Positions 43,846-51,922 of a DNA stretch of 64,000 bases are shown here, one piece after another; the stretch's first letter is position 1, and every line of letters starts with the position of its first letter. The position numbers and the translations under genes are program-made. The DNA lies in assembly GCA_037444305.1 (NCBI GenBank), contig JBBIMP010000013.1, positions 109,156 through 173,155 of the forward strand, given 5' to 3'. The notes below the pieces were generated by a model, which was not told the DNA's origin, searched no databases, and saw nothing but the letters and a program-made list of their open reading frames with translations. Source of the stretch: JBBIMP01 sp037444305 (GTDB lineage: Bacteria > Acidobacteriota > UBA6911).

Positions 43846-45015
43846 GTGAAAAGGGAGATCATCCACGTCGACATTGCCGCCTTTGCGGTGGAGGTGGAAA
43901 GGGTGGTCCACCCGGAACTGAGGGGCCGTCCCGTCGTGGTGGCGCCGGTGGGGCCTTCGCGCTCGGTGGTGACGGCCGTGTCCCGGGAGGCGTGGGCGGC
44001 GGGCATCCGCAGGGGGATGCCCGTGTCGAGGGCGGTGCGCTACTGCCGGGGTGTCGCGGTCCTGCCGCCGAACGAGCCGCTTTACGCGCGGGCGTCGCGG
44101 GCGGTGTGCGAGATCCTGGCGCGTTTTTCGCCGGTGCTGGAGCCTTCGGGCTACGGGCACGCCTACGTCGACCTCACAGGCACGGGGCGGCTTTTCGGCC
44201 CGGCGCGGGATGCGGCCTGGTGCGCCCAACGGGAGATCCGGCGGCGGCTCCGGCTGGAAGCCGCGCTCGGCGTGGCCTCCAACAAGCTGGTCAGCAGGAT
44301 CGCGTCCGAGGTCACCAAGCCGGTCGGGTTGCAGGACGTGCAGCCGGGCGATGAGCGGTCTTTTCTGGCGCCGCTGCCGGCGCGCCTGCTGCCGGGCGTG
44401 GGGCCGAAGACGGTGGAACTGCTCGCGGAACTCAACCTCCGGCTGATTCGCGAAATCGGCGACATGGAACCGGAGCACCTGGCGCTTGCCTTCGGGCGGC
44501 TCGGGTTCCTGCTGCACCAGCGCGCCCGCGGGATCGACGACACGCCGGTCTACCCGCCGCGCGCTGTCCCCGTGCTGGAGCAGGAACAGACGCTGGCGGA
44601 AGACAGCAACGACCTGAGGTTGCTGAAGGGAGTGCTCTCCGGACTATGCGCCCGCGCGGGGGAGCGTCTGCGTGCGGACAGCCAGCGGGCGGGCCGGATG
44701 GAACTGCGGATCCGGTACTCCGACTGCCGGGAGGATCTCGGCAGGGAGAAGCTGGTGCCGCCGCTGCAGTCGTCTTCGGCCCTGGACGTACGCGCCGGCC
44801 GGCTGCTCGAGAAGACGCTAACGCGGCGCACGCGCGTCCGGCGGCTGGGAGTGAGGCTCCTGGAGCTGATCTCGGGGCCGGCCCAGCTGGAACTGTTCGA
44901 CCGTCCGCAGGAAGCGCGCACCGCGAAGCTGGAGGCGGCGCTCGACCGCCTGCGGCACCGTTTCGGCGAAAAAGCGGTACGGAAGGGAAGAGAGTTCACG
45001 CTGGGATGGCGTTGA
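43846..45015 (+). CDS. Y-family DNA polymerase homologue lacking catalytic acids (ImuB-like)
   Basis: 389-residue relative of DinB. Palm, fingers and little-finger regions are recognisable (IIHVDIAAF at the N-terminus; LGVASNKLVSRIASEVTKPV; LLPGVGPKTVELL helix-hairpin-helix). The first aspartate is kept (D9). The paired acidic residues needed for catalysis (S-x-D-E in DinB) are replaced by GH at 104-105 (PSGYGHAYVDL). A beta-clamp-binding motif QLELFD lies at about 347-352. This combination matches the non-catalytic adaptor ImuB that works with DnaE2, and dnaE2 is the next gene. No imuA is present. The start follows GGAGG at about ten bases. Confidence 0.82.
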   Translation: MKREIIHVDIAAFAVEVERVVHPELRGRPVVVAPVGPSRSVVTAVSREAWAAGIRRGMPVSRAVRYCRGVAVLPPNEPLYARASRAVCEILARFSPVLEPSGYGHAYVDLTGTGRLFGPARDAAWCAQREIRRRLRLEAALGVASNKLVSRIASEVTKPVGLQDVQPGDERSFLAPLPARLLPGVGPKTVELLAELNLRLIREIGDMEPEHLALAFGRLGFLLHQRARGIDDTPVYPPRAVPVLEQEQTLAEDSNDLRLLKGVLSGLCARAGERLRADSQRAGRMELRIRYSDCREDLGREKLVPPLQSSSALDVRAGRLLEKTLTRRTRVRRLGVRLLELISGPAQLELFDRPQEARTAKLEAALDRLRHRFGEKAVRKGREFTLGWR

Positions 45016-45117
45016 GATCGGAGTGGTTGCATGTCCGAAAATCAAGCGTTTGAGCCCCGCAGGGGCGGCGCCGTCTGTTTCGCCCCGTCAGGGCTTGCCT
45101 CTCCCCGCGTCCCTATT

Positions 45118-45275
45118 CCCAGGGCTTACGCCCTGGGCTCTCCTGTTGCACCCCTTCGGGGTGCATGGCGGGCCGATCTGAGGGATCCGATTCCCTTCGG
45201 GGTGCATGGCGGGCCGATCTGAGGGATCCGATTCCCTTCGGGGTGCATGGCGGGCCGATCTGGGGGATCTGATCG
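45118..45275. repeat. REP hairpins followed by a 41-bp tandem repeat
   Basis: CCCAGGGC/GCCCTGGG (45118-45137) and GCACCCC/GGGGTGC (45148-45164), as at 40.7 kb, run into about three tandem copies of a 41-bp unit with TTCGGGGTGCATGGCGGGCC starting at 45155, 45196 and 45237. The third copy is slightly diverged. A 10-bp tandem ACTCCGGTGA x2 follows near 45320. The 361 bp before dnaE2 contain no gene. Confidence 0.75.
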
Positions 45276-45376
45276 CTGCCGCGGCCATGGTGATGTCTTC
45301 CGGGCGCGAAAGTGGCCGAACTCCGGTGAACTCCGGTGAACCTTTCAAGCACGCTGAAGACACGGGTTGAGATGCG

Positions 45377-48358
45377 ATGGCTTTTGTTCACCTGAATGTC
45401 CACTCCAACTTCTCCTTCTGCCGCGGGGCCAGCCGGATCGAGTCGCTGGCGGACGCGGCGCGCGAACGCGGCATGACAGCCATGGCCCTGACCGACGTCA
45501 ACGGCCTGTACGGGCTGGTCTGGTTTCTCCAGTGCGCGCAGGAGCGCGGCCTGCGGCCGGTTGTCGGGGCCGAGCTGAGGGCGGGGGACGGCCGGGCGGT
45601 CCTGCTGGCGCGCAATCGCGGCGGGTACGAAACGCTCTGCCGCCTGATTTCGCGCCGCCACCTCGAAGAGGAATTCCGCCTGGCGCGCGCGCTGCTGGAC
45701 GACCGGGAAGGGCTCTTCGTCCTCACCGACAGGATCGCGCTGCTGCGGCTTCTGGCGAAGCAGAACGGCACTTCGCACCTTTACGTCGAACTGAACGATC
45801 CCGGGGCCGAAGCGCCGCTCCTGCAGTTCTCGCGCGAAAGCGGGGTGCCGCCGGCGGCGACCAACGACGTTCACTTCGCCGGACCCGGCGACTATCCGCT
45901 TCACCGGCTGCTGCGCGCCATCGACCTGAACACCAGCCTTTCGCGCATCCCGGCAGTCGAGCTCGCAGGCCCGGACCGGTGGCTGAAACCGCCGGAGGAG
46001 ATGGCGCGGCGCTACCCGCATCAGCGTGCGGCGCTGGAGAACACCCTGCGGATCGCAGACGACTGCTCGCCGGACCTGGGGATGGGAAAGCCGGTCTTTC
46101 CGGCTTTCGAGCCGCCCGACGGTTCCGATGCCTTCGCGTATCTCCGGGAGACGTGCTACCGGGGGGCCGAGGAGCGCTACGGCGAGCTGTCGGAGTCGGT
46201 GGTCAAGCGGCTCGAACGCGAGCTGGAGATCGTACGCAACAAGGGGTTCGCCTCCTACTTCCTGGTCGTGCGCGAGATCGTGCGCCAGTCGGCGCGCACC
46301 TGCGGCCGCGGGTCGGCGGCCGCGAGCCTGGTCTCCTACTGCCTCGGCATCACGCACGTGGAACCGGTGACGCACAATCTCTTTTTCGAGCGTTTCCTGA
46401 ACGAGGGGCGCGACGACCCGCCGGACATCGACGTCGATTTCCCCTGGGACGAGCGCGACGACATTCTCGATTTCGTTTTTCGCCGGTACGGCGCCGAGCG
46501 CACGGCGATGATCGCCAACCACGTCGGGTTCCGCGCCCGAGCGGCGGTGCGCGAGATTGCCAAGGTCTACGGCCTGCCCGAGGCGGAGATCAAGAGCGTC
46601 ACGCGGCGGATCGGCTACTACTGGTCCATCCGCCACCTGGAGGATTATGTCCCGGGCCACCCCGTGTTCAAGGACATGGAGCTGAAGGATCCCTGGCCCG
46701 AGATCCTCCGCTGGGCGACCCGGCTGGAGGGCTACCCGCGAAACCTCTCGGTGCACTGCGGGGGCGTGGTGATCGCCCCGGGGCGGCTCGACCGGCACGT
46801 CCCGGTGGAGTCTGCGCCCAAGGGGGTTCGGATCATCCAGTGGGAGAAGGACCAGGCCGAGGATGCGGGGCTGGTGAAAATCGACCTTCTGGGCAACCGC
46901 TCGCTGGCGGTCATCCGCGACGCTCTGGCGGCGATGCGGGAGAACAGCGGCGTGGTCATCGACTACGGGAGCTGGGATCCGACGAAGGACGCAAAGACGC
47001 AGGAGCTGATCCGCAAAGGCGACACCGTGGGCGTGTTCTACGTGGAGTCGCCCGCCATGCGCCAGCTGCAGCAGAAGTGCGGCACGGGAGACTTCGACCA
47101 CCTCGTGATCCACAGCTCGATCATCCGCCCCGCCGCCAACCGGTACATCCGGGAGTACGTGCGGCGGCTGCGCGGCGGCTCATGGGAACCGCTGCACCCG
47201 ATCATGGACGAGATCCTCTGCGAGACGCACGGCATCATGGTCTACCAGGAGGACGTCTCGCGCGTGGCCATGGCCATGGCCGGCTTCGGCGCCGCGGACG
47301 CCGACCGGCTGCGGAAGATTTTGTCGAAAAAGCGCGCCGGGAAGAAGCTGGAGGATTACCGGGAGATGTTCTACCAGGGCGCGGCCGCGCGCGGGGTCGC
47401 CCGGGAGGTCGTGGACCAGGTCTGGGAGATGATCCTGAGCTTTTCCGGCTACTCCTTCTGCAAGCCGCACTCGGCATCGTTCGCGCTGGTCTCCTACAAG
47501 TCGTGCTACCTGAGGGCGCACCACCCGGCCGAGTTCATCGCCGCCGTGCTGAGCAACCAGGGCGGCTACTACTCGCCGTTTGCCTACGTTTCGGAAGCGC
47601 GGAGGATGGGGCTGAAGATCCTGCTGCCGGATGTGAACGAGAGCCGCAGGGAGTACTGGGGCAGGGAGGGGACGCTGCGCGTGGGCCTGATGCAGGTGAA
47701 GGGTCTTCGCGAGGCCGCGCTGGAAGCCGTCCTGGAGGAGAGGAAGAAGCGCCGGTTCTCGTCGCTGGAGGACTTCCTGTGCCGCGTCGACATCGACCCG
47801 TCGGACGTCAAGATCCTGATCAAGTCCGGCGCAATGGACGGCGTCGCCCGGGGGGAGACGCGGCCGGAAATGATCTGGCGGGCGCTGGCGTGGCACGAGA
47901 CGAAGGCGGCGCGGCGGGGCATGACGCGCTCGCTCTTCGAGGACATGCCGCAGGTGGCGCCGCCGCGCGTCCCGCAGTACAGCGCGCGGACGGTCCTGGA
48001 GCACGAGCTGGAGACGCTCGGCTTCCTGCTCAGCCGGCACCCGTTGTCGCTTTACAGCGGCGCACTGGCACGCTTGCGGCGGGTGCATGGCGCCGACCTG
48101 CACCGACACGCGGGGAAGAGGGTGACGGTGGTCGGGTGGTGGGTGACGGGGAAGGTCGTGACGACGAAGGACGAGGAGCCGATGGAGTTCATCAGCTTCG
48201 AGGACACGACCGCGCTCTACGAGACCACGTTTTTCCCGCAGGCGTACGCCCGCTTCTGCCACATCCTGAACCGGTCGCGCCCCTACGTCCTGACGGGGTT
48301 GGTGGAGGAAGATTACGGCGCCGTCACCCTGACGGTGGACGACGTGCGTCTTTTGTGA
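45377..48358 (+). CDS. dnaE2: Error-prone DNA polymerase III alpha (DnaE2)
   Basis: 993-residue translesion polymerase of the C family. The N-terminal PHP domain starts FVHLNVHSNFSFCRGAS. The polymerase active site includes CGRGSAAASLVSYCLGI and the metal-binding PPDIDVDFPWDERDD near residue 350. The C-terminal OB-fold region ends the protein, without the tau-binding tail of replicative DnaE1. Length and the absence of extra domains fit DnaE2. It lies downstream of the ImuB-like gene across a repeat-filled gap. Role: damage-induced mutagenesis with the adaptor; no LexA site was recognised. Confidence 0.93.
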   Translation: MAFVHLNVHSNFSFCRGASRIESLADAARERGMTAMALTDVNGLYGLVWFLQCAQERGLRPVVGAELRAGDGRAVLLARNRGGYETLCRLISRRHLEEEFRLARALLDDREGLFVLTDRIALLRLLAKQNGTSHLYVELNDPGAEAPLLQFSRESGVPPAATNDVHFAGPGDYPLHRLLRAIDLNTSLSRIPAVELAGPDRWLKPPEEMARRYPHQRAALENTLRIADDCSPDLGMGKPVFPAFEPPDGSDAFAYLRETCYRGAEERYGELSESVVKRLERELEIVRNKGFASYFLVVREIVRQSARTCGRGSAAASLVSYCLGITHVEPVTHNLFFERFLNEGRDDPPDIDVDFPWDERDDILDFVFRRYGAERTAMIANHVGFRARAAVREIAKVYGLPEAEIKSVTRRIGYYWSIRHLEDYVPGHPVFKDMELKDPWPEILRWATRLEGYPRNLSVHCGGVVIAPGRLDRHVPVESAPKGVRIIQWEKDQAEDAGLVKIDLLGNRSLAVIRDALAAMRENSGVVIDYGSWDPTKDAKTQELIRKGDTVGVFYVESPAMRQLQQKCGTGDFDHLVIHSSIIRPAANRYIREYVRRLRGGSWEPLHPIMDEILCETHGIMVYQEDVSRVAMAMAGFGAADADRLRKILSKKRAGKKLEDYREMFYQGAAARGVAREVVDQVWEMILSFSGYSFCKPHSASFALVSYKSCYLRAHHPAEFIAAVLSNQGGYYSPFAYVSEARRMGLKILLPDVNESRREYWGREGTLRVGLMQVKGLREAALEAVLEERKKRRFSSLEDFLCRVDIDPSDVKILIKSGAMDGVARGETRPEMIWRALAWHETKAARRGMTRSLFEDMPQVAPPRVPQYSARTVLEHELETLGFLLSRHPLSLYSGALARLRRVHGADLHRHAGKRVTVVGWWVTGKVVTTKDEEPMEFISFEDTTALYETTFFPQAYARFCHILNRSRPYVLTGLVEEDYGAVTLTVDDVRLL

Positions 48359-48360
48359 GG

Positions 48361-48394
48361 GGGACAGGCTACCGGGGACACGGTAGCCTGTCCC
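48361..48394 (+). terminator. Hairpin after dnaE2
   Basis: GGGACAGGCTACC (48361-48373) and its exact complement (48382-48394) form a 13-bp stem two bases after the stop. A short pyrimidine run follows rather than a clean T-tract. Probably the transcription end of the mutagenesis cassette. Confidence 0.6.
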
Positions 48395-48408
48395 TCTTCC
48401 CTAATCCC

Positions 48409-48819
48409 TACACCGGGGACATGGGATACAAAGACGGCACGGGCCTGCATTTCTCGGGCCGGTCGAAGTGGGTGATCAAGCCGGCTGGGTATCAGGTTTT
48501 CCCCGGGGATGTGGAAGATCACTTCTGCAAGTTGCAGGACACAGTCAGAGAGTGCGGCGCCATAGGGGTCGAGCACAGGCTCATCTCCGAGGGAATCGTG
48601 GCCTTTGTTGAAAAGAAGCCGGGAGCGGATGTCGCCGTGCAAGAATTACGGCGGCATGCCCGGAGTCTGACCTCCTATATGAGGCCGCACCACTATGTCC
48701 TGCTCGAGCCGGGCCAGATGCCGCTGAACAGGGTGGCCAAGGTCGACTACCTGCGGCTGCAGGAGATGGCGCGCGTGGAGATCCAGCGGCTCCGTTCGCG
48801 TGGCGGGTGGGACAGTTGA
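48409..48819 (+). pseudogene. C-terminal piece of an acyl-CoA synthetase
   Basis: The frame reads TGDMGYKDGTGLHFSGRSKW, then VIKPAGYQVFPGDVEDHFCK and a complete C-terminal domain ending near LNRVAKVDYLRLQEMA. This is the last quarter of an AMP-forming ligase: the hinge and the mobile domain with its catalytic lysine. The adenylation core is missing and the join is in the hairpin region after dnaE2. An ATG at 48421 could still give a 132-residue protein. Confidence 0.7.
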
Positions 48820-48850
48820 TTTAAGAGCGAGATCGACCCTTCCACAAGTG

Positions 48851-49132
48851 GCCCCTGCCCATTACTACATGCGGAACTACGACCGGCCAAAAGCGTACTT
48901 TGAAGAAGTGCTCAGAATCGATCCCGGCTTTGCCAATTCCCCCGACCTCTTCCTGGCGCACATCGCTTTTGCCCAGGCACGCATCGGGGATGGCGTGGCA
49001 CATCTGCGCAGTTTTCTCGGGATCCACCCGCATTCGCCTCGGGCGGACTATGTGAAGATGACCATTCGCGGCTTCACGGCAAAACCCACAGGGAAGCCCC
49101 CTGCGATCAAATCCGCGAAACCAAATTCGTGA
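48851..49132 (+). pseudogene. C-terminal TPR-protein fragment
   Basis: APAHYYMRNYDRPKAYFEEV, then LRIDPGFANSPDLFLAHIAF, read as two TPR-like helical pairs and a basic end. There is no signal sequence or good start before them; a frame is open from 48800. Probably the tail of a truncated lipoprotein or TPR gene. Confidence 0.45.
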
Positions 49133-49215
49133 TTCCCGGCCCGCCTTCTGGTAGTCTCACACTTTCCGCGCACGGATCCAGGACAGACACATCCCGCAGA
49201 GGAGGATGAATGGCA

Positions 49216-49262
49216 CGCGGATTTCCGCGGAGCCACACGGATTCGACCCGCAGAAATCCGCG
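49216..49262. repeat. Inverted repeat between converging genes
   Basis: CGCGGATTTCCGCGG (49216-49230) pairs with CCGCAGAAATCCGCG (49248-49262) at 14 of 15 positions. Its style (tandem CGCGGA or ACGGA units) resembles the hairpin at 4931-5007. It may terminate the aminotransferase gene, which ends 12 bases away. Confidence 0.5.
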
Positions 49263-49274
49263 CGCCTTTCCGGG

Positions 49275-50405
49275 CTAGCCGGGCGGGTGGAATCCCTCCG
49301 CCTCGAGAATGCCCTTAAGCGCGCTCAGCAGGAGCAGGACGTTATTCCGCGTGCTGCCGGAGCCCATCAGGCCGACGCGCCAGATCTTCCCCTTCAGCGC
49401 GCCGAAGCCGCCGCCGATTTCGATGCTGTGCTCGTTCAACAGCCGGGACCGGACCCTGGCATCGTCGATCTTTTCGGGTATGCGCACGGCATTCAGCGTC
49501 CAGAGGCGGTGAGGCCTGTCGACCAGCATGCCCAGCCCCATGTTCTCTATCCCCGCCACGAAGGCCTCGCTGTTCCTGCGGTGGCGCTCCCACCGGTTCT
49601 GCAATCCCTCCTCGAGAATGATCAACAGCGCTTCTCGCAGCGCATAGTTCATCAGGGCCGGCGCGGTGTGGTGGTAGGCGCGCTCCGCGGTCCAATATTT
49701 CTCGATGAGCTGGATGTCCAGATACCAAGTCCGCGGCCGCTCCCGGCGGTTGCGGATCTTCTCCATGGCGCGCTCGGAGAAGGTGACGGGTGAAAGACCG
49801 GGAGGAGCGCCGATGCCTTTCTGAGTGCACGAGTAGGCGGCATCGATCTCGTTCCGGTCGATTCCGACCGGGTGCGCTCCCAGCGAGGTGACGGCATCCA
49901 CCAGGAGAATCGCGTCCCGGATGTCGCGCAGGGACTTCAACTCCTCTATGGGCTGGCGCATCCCGGTGGAGGTCTCCGCGTGAACCATCGCCACGATCCT
50001 GGCGCTCGATTTCCGGAAGGCATCCCGGACCTGCTGCACGTCCAGCGGCCGGCCCCACTCGGCTTCGACGCGGACAACTCTTGCGCCCCAGCGCTCGGCC
50101 AGTTCCGAAAGCCGCTGGCCGAAGAATCCGTTCACGCAGACGACGACCTCCTCCCCCTCCTCGACGAGGTTGGCCAGGCAGGCTTCCATGCCCGAGCCGC
50201 CGGTGCCCGACAACGAGAAGGTGGACCGATTCTGGGTTTCGAAGACGTCGCGGATCAACTGCTGGATTTCATCCATGCACTCGAGATAGAGCGGATCGAG
50301 GTAGCCCATGATGGGTGCGGCCATGGCCTGGACCACTCTGGGTTCGATGTTGCTCGGCCCGGGGCCGAGGAGTATGCGCTGCGGAGGGTGGAATGACTTC
50401 GGCAT
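49275..50405 (-). CDS. Serine-pyruvate/alanine-glyoxylate aminotransferase-like protein
   Basis: 376-residue class V aminotransferase. Start RILLGPGPSNIEPRVVQAMA and SGTGGSGMEACLANLVEEGE are typical. LVDAVTSLGAHPV precedes the PLP lysine in SCTQKGIGAPPGLSPV. C-terminal arginine is in KIWRVGLMGSGS. It should move an amino group from alanine or serine to glyoxylate or a similar acid. The ATG at 50405 is supported by GAGGAAC at ten bases; the frame extends upstream to 50753 but only the shorter form matches the family. arfB lies 61 bp upstream on the same strand. Confidence 0.9.
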   Translation of the reverse strand: MPKSFHPPQRILLGPGPSNIEPRVVQAMAAPIMGYLDPLYLECMDEIQQLIRDVFETQNRSTFSLSGTGGSGMEACLANLVEEGEEVVVCVNGFFGQRLSELAERWGARVVRVEAEWGRPLDVQQVRDAFRKSSARIVAMVHAETSTGMRQPIEELKSLRDIRDAILLVDAVTSLGAHPVGIDRNEIDAAYSCTQKGIGAPPGLSPVTFSERAMEKIRNRRERPRTWYLDIQLIEKYWTAERAYHHTAPALMNYALREALLIILEEGLQNRWERHRRNSEAFVAGIENMGLGMLVDRPHRLWTLNAVRIPEKIDDARVRSRLLNEHSIEIGGGFGALKGKIWRVGLMGSGSTRNNVLLLLSALKGILEAEGFHPPG

Positions 50406-50466
50406 GTTCTTGTGTTCCTCTGAATGATTGATGAAAAGGCGACCGATCATACCACAGGGCGGGCCC

Positions 50467-50910
50467 TCAGGAATCGTAGCCGTTGGCGACGGAGGGCTTT
50501 CGCCTGGCCAGCTTCCGCCGGGCGGATTGCCGCTTCTGCTCCAGGCGGCGCTCGATGCCGGCCCCGGTGGGTTTCGTTCGGATGCGCTTTTTCGGCGGCT
50601 CGAGGGCCCGGCTGATCCAGCCTGCGATCTTGCGCCGGGCGTCCTCCAGATTGCGGTGCTGCTCGCGGGTGCGCTGGCTGGTGACCAGCAGGCGGCCTTC
50701 CGTGTCCAGCCGGTTGGCAACCAGGCGCCGCAGCCGGGCGCGTCCGGCGTCATCCAATCCCTGGATCCGGTCGAGGTGCACGTGGATCTGGATCCTGGAG
50801 GACACCTTGTTGACGTTCTGACCGCCCGGGCCCGATGACCGGACCGCGCGGATCTCGAGCGCGTCCGGCGGTACGATGACCTTGTCTCCTACGTTTATGG
50901 GATCGGGCAT
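50467..50910 (-). CDS. arfB: Peptidyl-tRNA hydrolase ArfB-like release factor
   Basis: 147-residue ribosome-rescue factor. The GGQ motif is in RSSGPGGQNVNKVSSRIQIH, near residue 30, and hydrolyses peptidyl-tRNA on stalled ribosomes. The C-terminal basic tail (RRLEQKRQSARRKLARRKPS) would enter the empty mRNA channel, as in E. coli YaeJ. No stop-codon recognition domain is present. The chosen ATG gives the usual family length; a frame continues upstream without recognisable sequence. Confidence 0.9.
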   Translation of the reverse strand: MPDPINVGDKVIVPPDALEIRAVRSSGPGGQNVNKVSSRIQIHVHLDRIQGLDDAGRARLRRLVANRLDTEGRLLVTSQRTREQHRNLEDARRKIAGWISRALEPPKKRIRTKPTGAGIERRLEQKRQSARRKLARRKPSVANGYDS

Positions 50911-51190
50911 GGTTTTGCTAAAGCCTCCGAGCGGGTATGCCGATATGGTGGATGTCCAGTAAAGTGCGATCCCTTCGCCCGTGACAAATGGGGCCCGGCA
51001 GGAACGTGTCCGGGCGGCCGGAAATCCGGCAGGGGATATGACTCCGCCTTCGCCCAACTCCATTTCATCGCTGTCCGGCAACGCCTCGACGCGGTTGTCG
51101 TCAGGCTCCGCCGCTGCGGGCACGAACCGCCTGCAGAGCCGCGCCCCGGTCGAAAGAGGTCCGGAAGCCGTCTCCGCTGCCGGCTCGGCA

Positions 51191-51391
51191 TCAAAGATCC
51201 CCTCCGACAGCGCCCGGATCCACCACCTCTACACGCACCCGGCGGCTGCTGCCGACGAGGCCCTTCACAGCCTGCCTCAGAACGACGAGCGCCGCAAACA
51301 GCGATATGCGGAAAAAGCGCGGGAGCAGTCCGCGTCCGTCCACGACCCGCGCCCATACCCGCTCACCGCGGGAAAGGCAGGTTCGCCCTAT
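51191..51391 (-). CDS. Possible 66-residue membrane protein with ATA start
   Basis: On the minus strand an excellent ribosome binding site (GGGGGAGG) stands six bases before ATA GGG CGA ACC. The following 65 codons read protein-like sequence (LSRGERVWARVVDGRGLLPR, then FFRISLFAALVVLRQAV) and end with TGA. There is no ATG, GTG or TTG near the expected position. Either a non-canonical start, an ATG lost by mutation, or an assembly error. Apart from this, 50911-51462 shows no gene. Confidence 0.35.
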   Translation of the reverse strand: MGRTCLSRGERVWARVVDGRGLLPRFFRISLFAALVVLRQAVKGLVGSSRRVRVEVVDPGAVGGDL

Positions 51392-51462
51392 GATTCACCT
51401 CCCCCGCGGAAACCGAAACTCGACATCATGGCCTGACCCCTATCGAGCTCCGGCTGCCCCGG

Positions 51463-51795
51463 TTAATCGCCGTCGATCAGGTTGCCGATTCCGAACTTGT
51501 CCGGAATTCCGCCTTCATCGGTGCGCGAGCGCCCCATGGACGGAATGGCCTTGTAGATGCGGTCGGCCGGCCGGCTGAGGGGCAGCGACTGCAGCCAGAC
51601 CTTCCCGGGGCCCGTCAAGCTGGCGAAAAAGATCCCCTCGCCGGCGAAGAGAAAGGTTTCCACTTGTTTGACGGGAGTCCAGTCGGTCATGCCCGCCGTG
51701 AAAACCAGCGTCCCCGGCTGCATGCTGCCGTTCCGTATGTTGGAGATGATTTCCTCCTCGCTCACCGGGCCGACCTGGTGGCCGCCGATGGCCAT
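51463..51795 (-). CDS. GYF_2 domain joined to the tail of an AIM24-like protein
   Basis: 110 residues. Residues 1-45 (AIGGHQVGPVSEEEIISNIR ... GMTDWTPV) are a GYF_2 domain. Residues 46-95 (TFLFAGEGIFFASLTGPGKV, WLQSLPLSRPADRIY) match the last strands of AIM24/TIGR00266 proteins. Known relatives carry GYF followed by a complete AIM24 domain of about 200 residues, so most of that domain appears to be deleted in frame. A functional product is doubtful. GGAG lies 12 bases before the ATG. Confidence 0.65.
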   Translation of the reverse strand: MAIGGHQVGPVSEEEIISNIRNGSMQPGTLVFTAGMTDWTPVKQVETFLFAGEGIFFASLTGPGKVWLQSLPLSRPADRIYKAIPSMGRSRTDEGGIPDKFGIGNLIDGD

Positions 51796-51922
51796 GTACC
51801 AGCGATTCTCCTTTGCCCTATGAATCCTCCTCCAGTGCAGTCCGTCGGATCCGCCCGCCCTCGGCTCGCTGCGCCGGAAGTATCAGGGTCCGGGCGTTCC
51901 GCGGGAATCAGGTTGCCGCATT

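Noticed and set aside
45155..45275. Origin-type iterons suggested by the 41-bp tandem units
   Set aside because: The repeat begins with a REP hairpin fragment, there is no rep gene, no DnaA boxes and no AT-rich region.
45367..48819. An open frame of about 1150 codons parallel to dnaE2
   Set aside because: It is offset from the clearly recognisable DnaE2 reading frame and is rich in Arg, Gly and Ala, the usual shadow in GC-rich genes. Only its last 400 bases, beyond dnaE2, encode a recognisable ligase fragment.
50406..50753. N-terminal extension of the alanine-glyoxylate aminotransferase frame
   Set aside because: It overlaps arfB in antiparallel-unrelated sequence, lacks similarity, and the family start with its own ribosome binding site lies at 50405.
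50911..51462. Continuous frames on both strands that could encode proteins of about 150 residues
   Set aside because: They are rich in Ser, Pro and Arg without domain similarity; only the short 51191-51391 frame has an initiation context worth noting.
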